Part shown: piece after piece, positions 12,595 through 22,296 of the stretch
How positions within the stretch are numbered: the stretch's first letter is position 1
Layout of the letters: each line of letters starts with the position of its first letter
Assembly (NCBI GenBank): GCA_036346255.1
Contig: CM070628.1
Location: 11,113,840 to 11,177,839 of the forward strand
Source: Ampelocalamus luodianensis
Taxonomy: Eukaryota; Streptophyta; Magnoliopsida; Poales; Poaceae
DNA: 64,000 bases
Direction: 5' to 3'
The notes under the pieces: generated by a model
Told to the model about the DNA's origin: nothing
Seen by the model: the letters and a program-made list of their open reading frames with translations, nothing else
The model's database searches: none
Position numbers and translations under genes: made by a program

Positions 12595-13074
12595 GGAGAG
12601 ATGCGAGTGGGAAAAAGAAGGTATGAGAAATAAGAAGAGAACTAGGAGATATTTCAGCTGTGAGAAGATAAGGTGGAGATAGAAAAGTGAGATTAGGTGG
12701 GTGTTTAGTAAAAGGGAGAAAACAATTAAGAAAGGGGAGAAAAATTAGAAAAATGGTAAAATGGTAAATTTTTAGGGAGGAGTAGTAGTAATAAATTTAG
12801 ATAAACACTAGTATTAATAATTATCGGCACTGTGTAATTTTTGGACCATACGCATTTAAATAAGCCACGTGAGGCAGAAAAATATGTAAAATTAATCCAA
12901 GACTATTTAGAGAAATTCATCGCCGATGGCACTCATTAAATTAGACTAATTATCTGAAGCGTTACAAAATAATTCAAGCAAGATAAAGTAGTTAAATTAA
13001 GCAACACCGGCGTAAAATCGATCAAGCATATTCGCATGCACAAAAATTAGATAGACCTAGTTGCATGCAGATAC

Positions 13075-15200
13075 GTTTAGTATTTTAGTTTTGTGCAATA
13101 GAATGCGACTATAGGAAACCTCGATCCTAGAGCTGATATACTAGAATAACTGTAGTTAGGGAGTGATAACTTAACGGGGGTTCCGAAAAATGTTAGTAAA
13201 TTAAAATCCGCTAACGAAAAGAGCCAACTGACTAATGTATGCATAATAGCACCAAAAGCAATTATGTATTTATTTATTATTCGTGCCATCGTATAATTGT
13301 AGTAGACGAACCAACGCCGAGAAGAGTAGCTGATACCTATTTTGTCGACACCTATCTTTTCTACGACTACAAAGGCAAGCTTTTCTCTTGAACATAAATA
13401 TAGTTATATTAAATGTAAACATTACTTTGCTTTACCCTTATACATATGTGCATAAAAATTATGTCTCAAAATCAAATCGGATAAGAGAGATAAAGAGAAT
13501 AGAAAGAGTTGATGAAATGCGAAAGAGGTAGTATAACTGGGGGAGAGCCGCTGTACTGTAAGAGAATTATTAAGGCTGGTAAAGAGGGCCCTTGGCAGGA
13601 AAAGAGAAGAGGGAAGAGGCGGGACCCTTTACATATGGAAAAGAGAAGAGGCAAGGGGAGGGAACGGAGTAGAGAGAGTGAGGGAGTAGAGAGGGAGTAG
13701 AGGAGAGGTATACCTCGATAGACCATGGCAACGGCGGCGCACCACCCGGTTTAGCTACTCACACCCGACGGCCTCACACTCCCCAGCATGCGAGAGGCCT
13801 CGGCCCCGTCGTAGCTAGCCACAGCAGCCACCACCATCACCTTCACCATGCATGAGCATAAATCAACAAAAATCATAAATCGAATCAAGCTCAAAGCCTG
13901 GAAACCGAAATAACAGAAGGGGGAAAAAGGGGGAAGCCAAATCTGGGCCACCACCCTCAACTCCGGCAATCTAGTGACTGGCAGCCGGGCTGAAGGCGTA
14001 GGGGAGCCGAGTAGGTCGGGCGAGCCCAGCCGCCTGGCACCGGCGGTAGGGCGATAGGTCGCGAGCAACCGGGAGCGGCCGAAGGCGGCGCCAGGAGAGC
14101 CACCAGAGAGAGGGAGAGAGGGTCTTCAGGAACAAACCATGCGCTGGAGCAAAACACCAGAGAAGGAGAAATGAGGAAAAGGGGAAGAGGAAGTGGGTAG
14201 ACAAAGGCCTTTGGCCGAAATGGGTAAAGGAGAGAGAGAGATTAGAGAAAAAGGGATTAGGTGAGGGGAGTGAGGTTGTAGGTGTGTGGTGTTGTGTTGT
14301 GTAGAGAGGTGTGTGTGGATTTAGAGTTTTAGGTTGTTGAGTGAATGCGCCTAGGCGAGTGCGTGTAGTAATTTTGAACGATGTAAGGATAGATAGTCAT
14401 AGAACAACCGGTATGGAATATAGGTGGGAAAAAGGCAAAATTAATTTAAAGTGCAAGAATTAAATTGTTGACCAATAAAATCACTAAACTAGATAAAACT
14501 CGGTAATGGACCATTCGACCCAATAGTGATTGAGAGGAGAGATTAATCCACTGGCGGCATTTAATTAAATTAGTATAGTGCGGGTACGTGTAGTATTTTA
14601 TTTTTGTGCGATAAAACGCAAGAGTAGGCAACCTCGATTCTAGAGCCAGTAGACCATAGAACAACTGTAGATGGGCGGTGTTAACCTAGCGGGGATCCAA
14701 AAACAATGTTATTGAATTAAAATCTACTGAAAAAGAAAATCAACCGATTAACGTATGCCTAGTAGCACCAAAAACAACTAAGTATTTATTTATTATTTGC
14801 GTCTGTTGTATGATTGCAGAAGACGAACCAATGCAGGCAGGAATAGCTGATCCAAAATTCACTGACGCAGATCTTTACTATGATTACGAAGGCAATCCTA
14901 TCTCTTGAACATCAACATAGTTATATTAAATGTAAACATTACTTTTCTGTATAATTATACATATGTGCATGAAAACTATCTGTATAATTATACATATGTG
15001 CATGAAAACTATCTCACAAAATCAAATCGGATAAAAAGAGATAAAAGAAAAAAGAGAAAAGAAAAGAGATGAATATGAGAAAAGAGCAGTCCAGCTGAGA
15101 GAAGCAGCTAGGCTGTAAGAGTTAATACTAAGGCTGGTAAAGGGGGCCCGTGGTAGAAAAGAGAAGAGGGAAGAGGTGGGACCCTTTACATATGGTTAAT
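13075..15200. repeat. Tandem duplication, ~1.5-kb period
   Basis: The stretch 13079-13640 recurs diverged at 14590-15195. Landmarks in both copies are a TAGTATTTTA-TTTTGTGC start, a TATTTATTTATTATT run, ATATAGTTATATTAAATGTA, ACATATGTGCAT, and the end GGGACCCTTTACATATGG. Offsets between landmarks are 1510-1556 bp. The second copy also has a local duplication of a ~36-bp motif around TATACATATGTGCATG (14955-15010). The DNA between them includes a GC-rich tract at 13730-14110. Confidence 0.65.
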
Positions 15201-16387
15201 ATATAAGGACCAACAAAACTCTCACCCGGATAAGGGACCATATTTAAGTGCCAATCATTTTTCCGTTTCGACGGGCAGAAAATGCTACCTTGTTACGTGG
15301 CTACTCTCCACATCGGGTAAGTAATATCATGTGAGTTATGGAGGAACCCAGGACCGGTAGGAGAGTCCAAAAGTGGGGGATCCAAGGCGCTATAGTAGTG
15401 CAAGGTGGAGTGTTGGGTGCAGAGATGACTGGCCCAACCAACATTATGAGAACTCGGTGGAGGACTGGGTGAGCGCCCCAGGACACTAACGAAAAATAAT
15501 GGGTAGAGAATTAATCACGTAACTTGAAAAATGTTCCATACTCTGAACTTGATATTGCATTAAAGGAAACACAGGAGACCTAACTTAAGAGAGCTCAGAG
15601 TAGCTATGGGTAAAGTGGTACAAGCTTGCGCAGTGCTATATAAAACCATGAATTCATGTCTGTCTCCTGGATTGGAGTCTACGGTGACCGTTAGGGGTTT
15701 ATCTTCTTACCGAGTGGTAAGTAGTCTTTTCATAATTAAAACTTGTTACTTAAGTTTTAATGAATTATTTTCCAGAGAAAAAGAGATGAGCTAGAAATAT
15801 GATAATGAAATAGAGAAGAGTCATACAATGCATCTTGTATTAAAGTACTTGTATTGAAGACCAAGCGAACAGAGACCAGTGGATCAGAGCAGGCAAGCGA
15901 GGGGTTTTGACCCGTTTGGCAGTGTAATTAAAGTACTTGATCAAAGACCATAACCTTACGTGGCTAATTGCTATAATAAAGTACAGTTTCTATCTTATTG
16001 TTCTGCTGTGTTAACTTTGGTAAAGTTTATTATTCGTTGGAGCGGTGGTCTACCGGACAGACGAATAATAATCTGTATGCCTAAGTGTGATTACCCCCTG
16101 GGGTAATGACACGGGGCGCCACACTATGTAGTAGGTTTTCTTGGTTATGAGCTTTATGGCTAGCTTAGGTGCATAGAGAGAGAAGTGTAAAATAAACCAA
16201 ACTGTCTCTTTTGATCTTTCTACCTATATTGTGTTGCTTTATTTCTTAGTTTGGTTTAAACCTATTTTTGGACTGCCCACTTAGCTTTGGCTACTTGTTA
16301 CAACATAGATGGCTAATGTACATTGCATGTTATTTACTCAGAAGATTTCAGAATTATTGATGGCTAATGTGCATTGTGTGTTATTTA
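15200..16387. other. No gene recognised; LTR-block end and tandem flank
   Basis: Up to 16123 this is the end of the putative LTR block. From 16290 to 16387 a motif around ACATAGATGGCTAATGTACATTGC is repeated imperfectly, and it appears again just beyond the CACTA element at 17715-17755. The CACTA element therefore inserted into a small tandem repeat. Confidence 0.4.
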
Positions 16388-17711
16388 CACTACTACTACA
16401 AAAAGGCTAATACTGGACGCCTCATTACAGATGGTTGACCAAAATCGTCTGTATTACATGCAATAATAGACGGTTTTGGTTTAGAGACCATCTGTGTTAC
16501 TAGCTGCGCTAAAAACCGTCTGTGAAGAGACCAATATCACAGACGGTTCATATTGAAAACCGTCTATGAAGTATCACAGACGATTCTTAACATGAACCGT
16601 CGGTGATAAGTCTGTGACTTAGAATTTTCCTACTCTGTGATTTCAAGCCATGGTAAAAAAGCCATGGTAAAATCAGAGAGTTAGTGATTTCAAACCATGG
16701 TAAAATCAAAGAGTAAGGAAATTCTAAGTCACAGACGATTTTTAATATAAACCGTCTATGATACTAGCTTATCACAGACGGTTTTTATTTGAAACCGTCT
16801 GTGATTCGCGGAAATTTTTGAACGCTTGCGCGGGAGGTGAAATGTTTTGGCATTGTCCTTATAAATTATACCCACCCCTGCTTTGTCTTTCATTAGTCTC
16901 TCCTTCTCCCCTCCCCATGCCGAGCTCTAGCGACCGCAGTCGATTCCCCGGCGCGGTTCGACGAGGAGACACAACCGACGAGGAGGAGGAGGAGGGATGC
17001 GTAGGTGCTCCATGTCTGCCGCATGTGGTAGACTGCCGGAAGGTACGTGTATATCCCTAAAACATACACAATTTGTTGGTTGTTTGATGATTCTTATTTT
17101 ATTTGTACCCAATGTCGGAGTGCCGTCGGAGGTTTTCGATCGTCTCTCCTTGCCGACGAGCTTGAGTCGAACTCAGACGACATGCAAGAATAGCTTGTGA
17201 TATGCTGGTGAGGTGCAGAGAGAAGCAGTGTTGAACCAATCCAAGAAGCCGATGAGTTCTTCAGGAGTTTAGAGGCATATATGGTTTCTAGCTAGTTTAA
17301 CTTTGTAACTTTATTCCTTTTTTCCATTCGGAGGGGATGTTGTGAAATCTTTTAGTTTTCCTTTCCTATAATGTGTTTACCATCAGAATTTTAGTTGAAT
17401 TTTAGTTGTCTTGCTAGAGGTTGCATATGGAAACTACTGTCCAGCAATTGATTAGTTTTGCTTAAAATCCGATTTTTTTTTTTGCAATAGAAAAAACTTT
17501 CACAGACGGTTCTGAACAAAAACCGTCTGTGGTAATTACTTATCATAGACGGTTCTTATTCAGAACCGTCTGTGATAGCTCTTTTCACAGACAGTTCAAA
17601 AACCGTCTATGATGACTCATGACATCACTGACACATAAAGTCAGACGGTTTAGAAAAAACGTCTGTGATGACGATTTTGAACCGTCCGTGATGACCTTTT
17701 CTATAGTATTG
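16388..17711. mobile_element. Non-autonomous CACTA (En/Spm-type) DNA transposon
   Basis: The left end is CACTACTACAAAAAGG at 16388. The right end is its imperfect inverse (CCTTTTCTATAGTATTG, 17695-17711). The 3-bp repeat TTA flanks it (16385-16387 and 17712-17714), as expected for this superfamily. Both ends are packed with the subterminal motif ACAGACGGTTTT/AACCGTCTGTGA in both orientations (about 16430-16800 and 17500-17700), where the transposase would bind. The 1.3-kb length and lack of transposase make it a dependent copy. Its centre has a TATAAATTATA box near 16860 and a short frame starting at 16918 with an Asp/Glu run, followed by a possible splice donor (GGTACGTG, 17040), perhaps a captured gene fragment. 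Confidence 0.88.
16610..16736. repeat. Foldback within the CACTA left end
   Basis: GTCTGTGACTTAGAATTT at 16610 is repeated inverted at 16719-16736, and the pairing continues inward for about 34 bp per arm. Between the arms CCATGGTAAAA occurs three times. Confidence 0.8.
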
Positions 17712-17886
17712 TTACTTGTTGCAACATAGATGGTTAATATACATTGCGTGTTACTTAGCTGGGTTTGTTTGAATCTGGTCGAACTGATCTGGCGCTGATG
17801 TGAGTCATGTTTTTGTTCCTTCATCTGTGTGATCAAAATGACTTCAAAATAATTCTATAGTTTGTATTTCCGTCGCAACGCACGGG

Positions 17887-18222
17887 CACTTCAATGATTA
17901 CATCAAGAAGGGAATTGAGTTTGATGACATGGAAGCACTGTACAAGAAGGTTCATGCTGTCATTCGTGCTTATCCTACCATTTCCAAGTCAACCAAGGAA
18001 CCTCCCAAGACCCACAAGAGGTATAGCTAGCTGATGATTGTAGTCTCTTGACTTGTTTTGCCACCCTTATATGATTGTAATTTAACTTGTCTATATTTGT
18101 TGTAGGTACAACCCTAAGAAGCACACCTACGAGGAGAGGAAGGCCAAGCTCGCCAAAAGGTTGAACGCCCTCAACTCTACTGTGCTGATGATGATGAGGA
18201 CGAGGGCGACAATGAAGAGTGA
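17887..18222 (+). pseudogene. RPL5: Ribosomal protein L5 (uL18) C-terminal fragment, pseudogene
   Basis: Two exons (17887-18020 and 18106-18222) joined across an 85-bp intron with GT and AG ends encode the tail of 60S ribosomal protein L5. Recognisable pieces are DYIKKGIEFDDMEALYKKVH, KSTKEPPKTHKRYNPKKHTY and LNALNS, then an acidic end. L5 binds 5S rRNA in the large subunit. The first two-thirds of the protein is missing: upstream the sequence changes abruptly to CCGTCGCAACGCACGGGC, a motif common at the ends of grass transposons. A one-base deletion near 18180 throws the acidic Asp/Glu tail out of frame. The retained intron shows this is a DNA-level fragment, not a retrocopy. Confidence 0.85.
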
Positions 18223-18830
18223 ACCCTATCGTAGATATCTGTCATGGCGAAAGCCTATCGGGTAGCGCACAAAACGCTATAATTGTCTTGTAGAGTTCAC
18301 TCTACTTTGGTTTTTGAAGCAAAAGTACTGATCGGGATCTTGTCATATAGTTGTGGAAGACGGGTCGAACTAGAGCATAGGCCAAAGGCAACTCTTCTGT
18401 TTGGGACGTGCACTATTGAGAAGATGTCGTATCTAAGTTCTCGATGAAGCCATAACTTCTATAGACAACACAACAGATGCTATCCTTAGAAAACGATCAA
18501 GACAGAATTGAAAGACTGAACTGTTATTATAGTCACACACCGTATACCGATAGTTATGGACTGCACTGTGGTACTTGCAATGGGCGATGGTACGCTCCTC
18601 TTCTCTCAAACTTATACTACATAGTAGCAATCCAACGAAATTTGCTTTATTTTGTTTTATAGAACATGTGGTATGGTTTATTCGCTGGTATGAGCCAAAA
18701 ACTCCCAAGAGTGATGCCCATGTACTACTTCCACACAATGCAACAACCAAATTAATAAAAAAAAAACAATTTACACATTGGAAAAACTGGAAGAAAAATT
18801 AGTTCCAAAAATGTATCCCCCACCCACCGT
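18223..18830. other. No gene recognised
   Basis: The first 100 bp may be the L5 3' untranslated region. The rest has short open frames without recognisable motifs. Confidence 0.4.
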
Positions 18831-18832
18831 TA

Positions 18833-20790
18833 GAGCTGGGCATTGGGCTGTGCCATGCCGTCTTGGCCCAGGTCCGTCGTGCTTCGGGCCACATCGTGTC
18901 GTGCCATCTCGGCCTAGTCACCCTGCCCTGCCGTGCCGACCCACCTCGCCTTCGGCCAGGCCCAGGCACGGCCCAAAGCCTGTCGTGCCGGGGTCGTGCC
19001 GTGCCAGCCCAAGCCCAGCCCTAAGTAACTATAGACGGCGGAGGCAGACACGACGACGGCGAACTCTCGTGCCCGCCTTATTAAAAACTTAGTTAAAATT
19101 GAATTAATTGCGTAAAAACATGGGCACGCAAATATTTCGGGGGAAAAGTGATTTTTGTTTGATATTTTACAGATATAATATTACTGTCTCGTTAAAAACC
19201 TTACGCCCCAGAGTGGGGTTCCCCGAGTGAGGAAAAGAGTATAGCACCCCGCCCTTCGCCCAGCGCTGCTGCTGCCGGGAGTGGACCCATCAATATTGCC
19301 ATCCGTGGACGGGGTACCAAAGTCTGGCATCTCCATCGGGTCCGGACTGCGTTGGTACTCCTCATATCCCTCCGTACCGTCCATATGACAATCATCCATG
19401 CCGTAGTCCCTCATGCTTGGGGAGAGCTGACGAGCATGGATGGGAGAGGAGGGGGGAGGAGGACTAGGGGAGCGGCGGGAGATTGAGCGGCGTGATACTG
19501 AGCATCTCCCTCTCCCCGCTGCTGCTTTCGTGCTACGACTCCTTGATAGCACAACGCTACCGAGCTCCGCCGCTCCCTCTGTCGGCTTCATGCTTCGACT
19601 CCTTGGTAGCATGCTTTCTATTGTATAGAGTACTAGAGCAAAGAGAGAAACAGTAGAGCAAAAGAAGAGTTGAGCTTCGTGTGAAGAAGAAATAAGCAAG
19701 AGAGAATCAGTAGAGCAAAACAGAAGCTGAGCTTCGTGTGGTGAGCATGAACGACATACTTGCGTTTTTATAGGCATGGAGCACTCGAGAGAAAGAATAT
19801 TGCCATTGTTTTGCCCGTTGATTTTCCCCTCGTCGTGTCTTGTCAAAGTAACCTTATCATGTCTAGCGCGAACCGTTGCCTGGTTTCCGTTGCCCCTCTC
19901 TCTCAGTAAGCCAGCGTGTTGGTGCTACAACAATTGCTAGGTGTGTTGTCAAATCAGCCACTACTATTTGGATTTGTTGGTCCATACCATGTTGTGTCAG
20001 TGTGTTGTCAAATCACTATTTGGCATTTGTTGGTCCATACCATGCATGTAGCATTGTAGCATGATGTGGATGCTAGTTTGCTACTGATATGCGATAGCCA
20101 TAGGGCCGGTTTACACTTAGACTTAGTAGCATACTATACTAGCTAAGCTCTTTACACTTCACTGCTTTGTGTAGCTTCTGCGCCCGTGCCCCAGGCCCCC
20201 CACCATCTATTCTTTCTCCCCCAATCCCATCTGGCTGTTGTGGCCATCTCCATTCTCCGGTTCTCCCTCAACTCTGTCTCCGATCCAACCTGGCAACCTC
20301 CCCATCTCCGGACTCCGGTCTCCCCCCTCCACAGGCTCATGCACACGGCGCATATGGTGGATTGGTGGTGGTCATCCATGACCGGTGCCCTCTGGCATCC
20401 CCGGTGACCTCGGCGCGCCCGCCACGGCGGGGAAGCTTCGGACCGACCTCAACGCCACCGGCCACCGTGTCGGCCTCGACGGACTTCAGCAACATCATGA
20501 CGGGTGGTGCTCCCGGCTCCCCGCCGCATCCCCGCATCCCCCATCTCCCCCACCTCCCAGATGGCGACGCCGAAGCTGATGCGGTGCAGCCATGCGGGGG
20601 TCGCGGTGCGGGCAGGCTTGGCGTGCCGTCGTGCTGCGATCGTGCCGTGCCGCCCATCGTGCCACGTCCGGAGGCCCAGCCCGGCCCACCTGTTCATGCC
20701 ATACCGACACGGCCCGTCACGTGACGTGTTGTGCTATGTCTGGGCCGAGCCGTGTCGGTCGGGCCTCGTGCTGACCCAGAATAGCTCGAC
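18833..20790. mobile_element. hAT-like or other GC-rich transposon remnant
   Basis: Both ends carry clustered CCGTGCC/GGCACGG/GGCCCAG motifs (18840-19020 and 20625-20775), like the GC-rich subterminal repeats of grass hAT elements. I could not find a matching 8-bp target duplication or convincing terminal inverted repeats, so class and limits are tentative. The interior holds a minus-strand open frame (listed separately) and GC-rich sequence at 20170-20620 without a recognisable domain. Confidence 0.3.
19181..19846 (-). CDS. Hypothetical open frame (221 codons) in transposon remnant
   Basis: A single uninterrupted frame. The first third contains an internal duplication (HEAQLLFCST and HEAQLFFCST). 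The middle is Ser/Arg/Pro-rich (SRRSISRRSPSPPPPSSP). An acidic stretch follows (MRDYGMDDCHMDGTEGYEE). No conserved domain is recognised. Low-complexity Ser/Pro/Asp leaders of this kind occur ahead of BED-finger hAT transposases in grasses, but no transposase core follows. It may be a leftover exon or chance coding. Confidence 0.2.
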   Translation of the reverse strand: MTRHDEGKINGQNNGNILSLECSMPIKTQVCRSCSPHEAQLLFCSTDSLLLISSSHEAQLFFCSTVSLFALVLYTIESMLPRSRSMKPTEGAAELGSVVLSRSRSTKAAAGRGRCSVSRRSISRRSPSPPPPSSPIHARQLSPSMRDYGMDDCHMDGTEGYEEYQRSPDPMEMPDFGTPSTDGNIDGSTPGSSSAGRRAGCYTLFLTRGTPLWGVRFLTRQ

Positions 20791-21369
20791 CCAACTCCCA
20801 GGTCTACCCACCATCCTGACCGCCAAGACGGGTCAGCAACTGTAAACATGAAAAGGGTGCGGTGGGCCCACCACCCGGCAGGCCGTCTGCCTCTCGGATG
20901 TTGCCATTTGGCTTCCCACTGTTTTTCTTTTCTTTTTTTGCTGCTACCATAACCACCGCTGGTTCTTCCTCCGATTGTCCTTCCTCCAATAAGATCTCCA
21001 GTCTCCCCTATGTCCGATCGCTGTCCTATCACCTGGCTCGCAAAACGAGCTGCTGCTGAGGAGAGCGGCGGCGGGGCCCTCCCGGGCAGCGTCCGAGGAG
21101 GACGATCGAGACGTCGATGGTTCGTGGTGGTCGGGCACTCGATCGATCGGCGTATCGGGCCCCTACCTGCCACCACCCTCGGCGCCTAGACCATTGTTGC
21201 TCAACAGTCAACACTCGCCTACCTTTCTTGGACCGTGAAATAGTAGTAGTCCGTGCCTCCATGGTGGTTGTTGGACGGCAAGTACGTGCGTGATGTTACC
21301 ATGCCTGGCAATTATTGGGGCGGTCTGTACTAGCCTAGCTGCTCGATCGGGTCGACGTAATAATACAGT
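20791..21369. other. GC-rich spacer, no gene recognised
   Basis: Several overlapping open frames exist in both directions because of high GC content. None has a recognisable motif. Confidence 0.35.
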
Positions 21370-22135
21370 ACTCGACGAGTGCAATTATCGTTTTTTTTAA
21401 ATTTATCCTGTGCTACCACCTTAATCATAAAATAGGTTTATTGCCATTAAAATTACAAAACTAGCCCCTGCTGAACGCAGATGAACTGGAGGCCAACGCG
21501 TGGCACTTCCCATGCTTGGGGCGCGGCGCGGAATGGCGGTGCGCAGGGCAGAAAGCCGTGTGGGCGCGGGAACCAACGACGCGGCGCGGAACGTGGTGGG
21601 CTCAGGCGGCTTCGCGCCACCGAGCGGCGCAGGACTCGGTGCCGCTCCATCAGAGCGCGGAGGTACCGAGCATGTACCCCACGGACGCCTCCTCTCTTCT
21701 GTATGGAACTACGTGTGCCCTGTACCTCTCGCATTTCACATCAACAAAGCCAATGTGAAAAAAGGGAATCACAAACATACATGTACGAATGTTCAATTAA
21801 GGTCAACATTAGCCATTGCCCGCCATCCTCTCGCGCTCCGGAGGAGTGGAAAGTATCGGGATCCCTACCACGCTTCGGTGGTGTGGAAGCCGTCGGGGCC
21901 CGCCATGTTTCGCACCGCGCCGTTGGTTCCTGTGCCCACCCAGTTTTCCGTGCTACACACTGCCATTTCGGGGCCCCCAATGTGGGAAGTACCACATGTC
22001 AGCCTACAGTTCTTCCGCGCTCAGCAGGAGGCTAGTTTTGCAATTTTAATGGCATTGGGCCTATTTTTGCAATTAAGGTGGCAACATGGGACCAAATTTT
22101 TTTAAAAAAATCTGCAATTACCATGGCTCGAGAGT
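21370..22135. mobile_element. Foldback (long terminal inverted repeat) element
   Basis: The left half (21370-21740) reappears inverted in the right half (21760-22135). Outermost matched blocks are TTTTTTTTAAATTTATCC with ACCACCTTAATCATAAAATA on the left against AATTAAGGTGGCAACATGGG with AAATTTTTTTAAAAAAATC on the right. Then come ATTGCCATTAAAATTACAAAACTAG against its inverse near 22035, and CCAACGACGCGGCGCGGAA against its inverse near 21915. Arms are about 350 bp, imperfect, with a short central spacer, so nearly the whole element is an inverted repeat. This fits a non-autonomous Mutator-like or foldback element. The open frames inside are by-products of the palindrome. No target duplication was found. 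Confidence 0.7.
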
Positions 22136-22296
22136 TCGGTGCAATTGCAGCTTTGGGAGTATAGTATATTGAGAAACCATCGCTGGCGAGTCTAGTCCGA
22201 TTAGATGCTCATAGGGGAATCAAACAAAACAATGTAAGAACAATAGTAGATTGAACACAAAGATATCGAAGACTTCTTTATTCTCTTTTGAATGCT

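Larger units (their letters stand above)
8658..16123 (-). mobile_element. LTR-retrotransposon-derived block (composite, interrupted)
   Basis: The plus strand runs from TGTGAGAATCCGG at 8658 to GGGGCGCCACA at 16123, so the minus strand starts TGTGGCGCCCCGTGTC, a start common among grass gypsy LTRs. Length without the nested 1.8-kb element is about 5.6 kb. Parts of it recur internally: the segment near 10330-10500 resembles 13690-13870, including a TATACCTCGA motif and a GCATGAGCA motif. No gag or pol is seen and no matching target duplication is found, so the outer limits are inferred. Confidence 0.4.

Noticed and set aside
21481..22105. Two overlapping plus frames of 184 and 201 codons
   Set aside because: They span a foldback element and mirror each other across its centre.
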